Of a stretch of DNA of 12,213 nt, positions 10,169 through 12,213 are shown piece by piece; positions within the stretch are counted from its first letter, which is position 1, and each line of letters starts with the position of its first letter. The position numbers were made by a program, and so were the translations under genes. The stretch spans positions 1 through 12,213 of the forward strand of contig WOGZ01000607.1 in assembly GCA_009733775.1 (NCBI GenBank), read 5' to 3'. The notes beneath the pieces were generated by a model. It did not search any database, was not told where the DNA came from, and worked only from the letters and a program-made list of their open reading frames with translations. Origin of the DNA: Alectoria sarmentosa. Its lineage: Eukaryota > Ascomycota > Lecanoromycetes > Lecanorales > Parmeliaceae.

Positions 10169-10467
10169 AACGGTTCAGAGGCCTCCGTTCTAACTAATCT
10201 GGCTTTTTCGTGAAGGGACGTGTTCCAGAAACTAGAGCGTTTCCCTAGATCGTCAAATTCCCTAGCGCGTTGAGGAGCTTTCTCCGTCCATTGAACTATA
10301 GAAGGGTGTCTATCCAGGGTTTGTGGTGTCTGTACCTGTCCCCTTCCTGCTTCCTTCCCAGTCTCTTCCACAGCGTCTACCTCTATTAAATCTACGCCTC
10401 AATCATAATTAGCGCTTGAGATGACCAGTTAGCACACCGTGAGGTCTTTCATCAGACCCTCACCGAG
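10169..10467. promoter_or_regulatory. Divergent MSE1/DnaJ promoter region
   Basis: About 300 bp lie between the MSE1 start codon and the inferred first coding base of the DnaJ gene. The region must contain both promoters and leaders. It holds a tiny + strand upstream ORF at 10421-10432 (M-T-S-stop) and, on the - strand, a 68-codon frame running into the MSE1 start. No clear TATA box is seen. Confidence 0.5.
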
Positions 10468-11968
10468 AGTAAGTCTCTTCCTTCTAAATGAGGATACACC
10501 GCTGACTACGAGCAGTGGATAGCTCTACCGAAGAGATAGACTTGTACGGTCAGCTGGGAATCTTTTCTATAGTGTTACTTGTACTCATAGGATCACAGAG
10601 GTCCTAGAGATTGAACGAGGTGCAAGCAAGTCGGAGATCAAGAAAGCATATCACAAAGTCCGCGTTCCTTTCGACCCGGGCCTTCTCAGCTTATAACCTG
10701 CAGGCAGCGCTTTCCAGCCATCCGGATAAGGTCGCCGAGAGCGAGCGAGCCGGAGCAGAAATCAAGTTCAAATCAGTCAGCAAAGCCTATGAGATCCTGT
10801 ACGATGACGATAAGAGACATTTATACGACACCCATGGCATGTTGGCATTCGACAGCGCTCATGGCAATGGTATGGGCGCAGGCCCCGATCTTGAAGAAAT
10901 GCTTTCACAGATGTTTGGTATGGGGAGCGGTATGCCGCCGGGTTTTGGAGGGCCAGGACCAAGATCCAAAAGGGGTGATGATGAGGAGCATCCCTATCAG
11001 GTCACTTTAGAGGATTTATACAAAGGAAAGACTACAAAATTTGCAAGCACGAAAAATGTCATATGCAGCCACTGCAAGGGCAGTGGCGGCAAGGAGAAGG
11101 CAAAGGCAAAACAGTGTGCTTCGTGTCAGGGCAAGGGTGTGTTCAAGATGTCATAGGCTCAAATGACTCAACTGATGCGCGGTCCCAGGCTCCAAGCAAG
11201 GACTACGATCTATTGGACCAGGCATGGTTACCCAAGAAACAGTTATATGCGCTTCGTGTCAAGGCAAAGGAAGCATATATGCTCAGAAAGACAGATGCAA
11301 AAAGTGCAAGGGTGTGCGTGTCACAGAGGCACGGAAAGTTTTAGAGATCTACATCCCAAGAGGCTCAAAGTAAGTGCCTTTAGCTTTGCCCTTTGTCGAC
11401 TTTGCTGATCTTCAGCAGAGAAGGAGACAAGATAGTTTTAGAAGGTGAGGCGGACCAGGTACCCGATCAAGAGCCCGGCGATATTATCTTCGGCCTTGTG
11501 CAGACCGAACATGAGACGTTCAGGAGGGCAGGCGCCGATCTTTTGGCGGAAATTGAAATCACTCTAGCCGAATCTCTATGTGGGTTTTCACGAGTGGTCT
11601 TGAAGCACCTGGATGGTAGAGGCCTCCACATCCAACATCCTCAGCCTAGAGCACGTGTTTTGAAACCGGGACAAGTCATCAAGCTGGTGGGTGAGGGAAT
11701 GCCTCACAAAAAAAGTGAATCAAAGGGAGATTTATACTTGGAGATCAAGGTCAAGTTTCCAGAGTATGGATGGCTTGAAGAGAAGCAGGTACTTGCAAAA
11801 TTGAAAGAACTCCTACCGACTCCCGGAATCCCAATAGAAGCTGACGTCGTTGATGATGTTACTTACGACGAGACTGCCAGCTTGGATGAGTTCGGAGCAA
11901 GTGCTGAAGGCGACACAGGGTGGGTTGACGATGATGAGGAAATTGAGCCTCAATGTGCCCAGCAGTGA
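10468..11968 (+). CDS. xdj1: Class A DnaJ (Hsp40) co-chaperone, Xdj1-like
   Basis: This Hsp40 co-chaperone stimulates Hsp70 ATPase and delivers substrates. My model uses exons 10468 (one base), 10516-10548, 10599-10657, 10704-11136, 11189-11369 and 11419-11968; introns are 47, 50, 46, 52 and 49 nt. The spliced frame is exactly 419 codons (418 residues), close to the usual class A length of about 410. The J domain (about 9-75) has HPD at 37-39. A Gly/Met/Phe-rich linker spans about 84-121. Four CxxC zinc motifs start at 152, 169, 196 and 212, the first three as CxxCxGxG. The C-terminal substrate domain follows, with an acidic tail ending in CAQQ, a CaaX box likely to be farnesylated. It resembles the fungal Xdj1-type family more than Ydj1/Mas5, judged from remembered family patterns. 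Oddities are a start codon split by intron 1, atypical donors GTCAGC and GTCCGC, Glu in place of the usual helix-I Gly (residue 15), and a tandem CAGCAG acceptor before exon 6. The core is certain; the 5' end is inferred. Confidence 0.88.
10469..10515 (+). other. Intron splitting the DnaJ start codon
   Basis: The donor is GTAAGT at 10469-10474, a CTGAC branch-point candidate lies at 10502-10506 and the acceptor is GCAG ending at 10515. Splicing joins A at 10468 to TG at 10516, creating ATG followed by GATAGCTCT and the J-domain frame. The spliced context has G at -3 and G at +4. The unspliced frame has a TGA at 10503-10505, and upstream in the same frame there is no ATG before the stop at 10417-10419. 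Confidence 0.65.
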
Positions 11969-12188
11969 GTACCGCGGAAAAGAAATATTAAGCATCTATC
12001 ACTCAGGATCGCAAGGATTTCGCCATCGGCACAAAGAGCTCTAGTAAAAACGACGTATTAGGAATGGGTAGGCCACTCCCACACACATAGATTGGCTCGA
12101 TAAAATCCACTACAAATCCGCATTGCTATCCGTAGATGAATAGATTTTATCCCGTGAAAGAAAATAAGAAACAGCTACACCATTGTAC
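11969..12188. other. DnaJ 3' flank
   Basis: This 220 bp stretch follows the DnaJ stop. It should hold the DnaJ 3' UTR and polyadenylation site. On the - strand a TTTT run (complement of 12161-12164) lies about 25 nt beyond the putative tRNA end and could be its polymerase III terminator. No gene is seen. Confidence 0.4.
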
Positions 12189-12213
12189 CAGCGCCATTAG
12201 GAATCGAACCTCA
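12189..12213 (-). tRNA. Possible tRNA 3' end, cut by window edge
   Basis: Read on the - strand the last 25 bases give a T-arm-like TGAGG-TTCGATT-CCTAA (GGTTCGATTCC is a classic B-box form), then TGGCGCT as the 3' acceptor strand and G as discriminator. A TTTT run follows about 25 nt downstream. One T-stem pair (second from the base) is a G:A mismatch. The 5' two thirds and the anticodon lie outside the window, so identity is unknown; a degenerate tRNA copy is possible. Confidence 0.55.

Noticed and set aside
10611..10703. MNEVQASRR... as the start of the DnaJ protein
   Set aside because: That frame runs through intron 3 and lacks J-domain helices I and II; splicing at 10657/10704 restores AYHKAALSSHPDK.
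11163..11408. Separate small proteins, or a frameshifted DnaJ pseudogene, in the zinc-finger region
   Set aside because: Introns 11137-11188 and 11370-11418 with normal GT..AG ends restore one intact frame with all zinc motifs.

Overview
The window looks like nuclear DNA of a filamentous ascomycete (Pezizomycotina). The evidence is short introns (46-60 nt) with fungal splice signals, coding density with short gaps, proteins closest in layout to ascomycete families (an Irs4-type EH protein, Ase1, the COP9 subunit Csn5, a mitochondrial glutamyl-tRNA synthetase, an Xdj1-like DnaJ), and a left flank with the signature of repeat-induced point mutation (RIP). I cannot name a genus.

Layout: 1 to about 1165 is extremely AT-rich, gene-free sequence in which most remaining C is in CpG, as expected of a heavily RIP-mutated repeat. 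From 1166 to 1686 normal composition returns and forms the leader of irs4 (1687-3384, +). irs4 converges on ASE1 (6588-4128, -, four exons) across a 743 bp gap with no convincing gene. ASE1 and CSN5 (6969-8040, +, two exons) are divergent and share a 380 bp promoter gap. CSN5 converges on MSE1 (10168-8126, -, seven exons) with only 85 bp between stop codons. MSE1 and the DnaJ gene (10468-11968, +, six exons) are divergent over about 300 bp. The last 25 bp resemble the 3' end of a minus-strand tRNA gene cut by the window edge.

I rebuilt the gene models by hand from splice sites and family conservation; all spliced reading frames close exactly (ASE1 771 aa, Csn5 339 aa, Mse1 571 aa, DnaJ 418 aa). 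The genes are housekeeping functions without a shared pathway: phosphoinositide/cell-wall signalling, spindle midzone bundling, cullin deneddylation, mitochondrial translation and protein folding. I see no operon-like system, CRISPR array or secondary-metabolite cluster.

The most unusual signals are in the DnaJ gene: the best model has its start codon split by an intron (A|TG), two J-domain introns with atypical donors, a Gly-to-Glu change in helix I and a tandem CAGCAG acceptor. The RIP block with its sharp edge about 500 bp from irs4 is the other feature worth a look.
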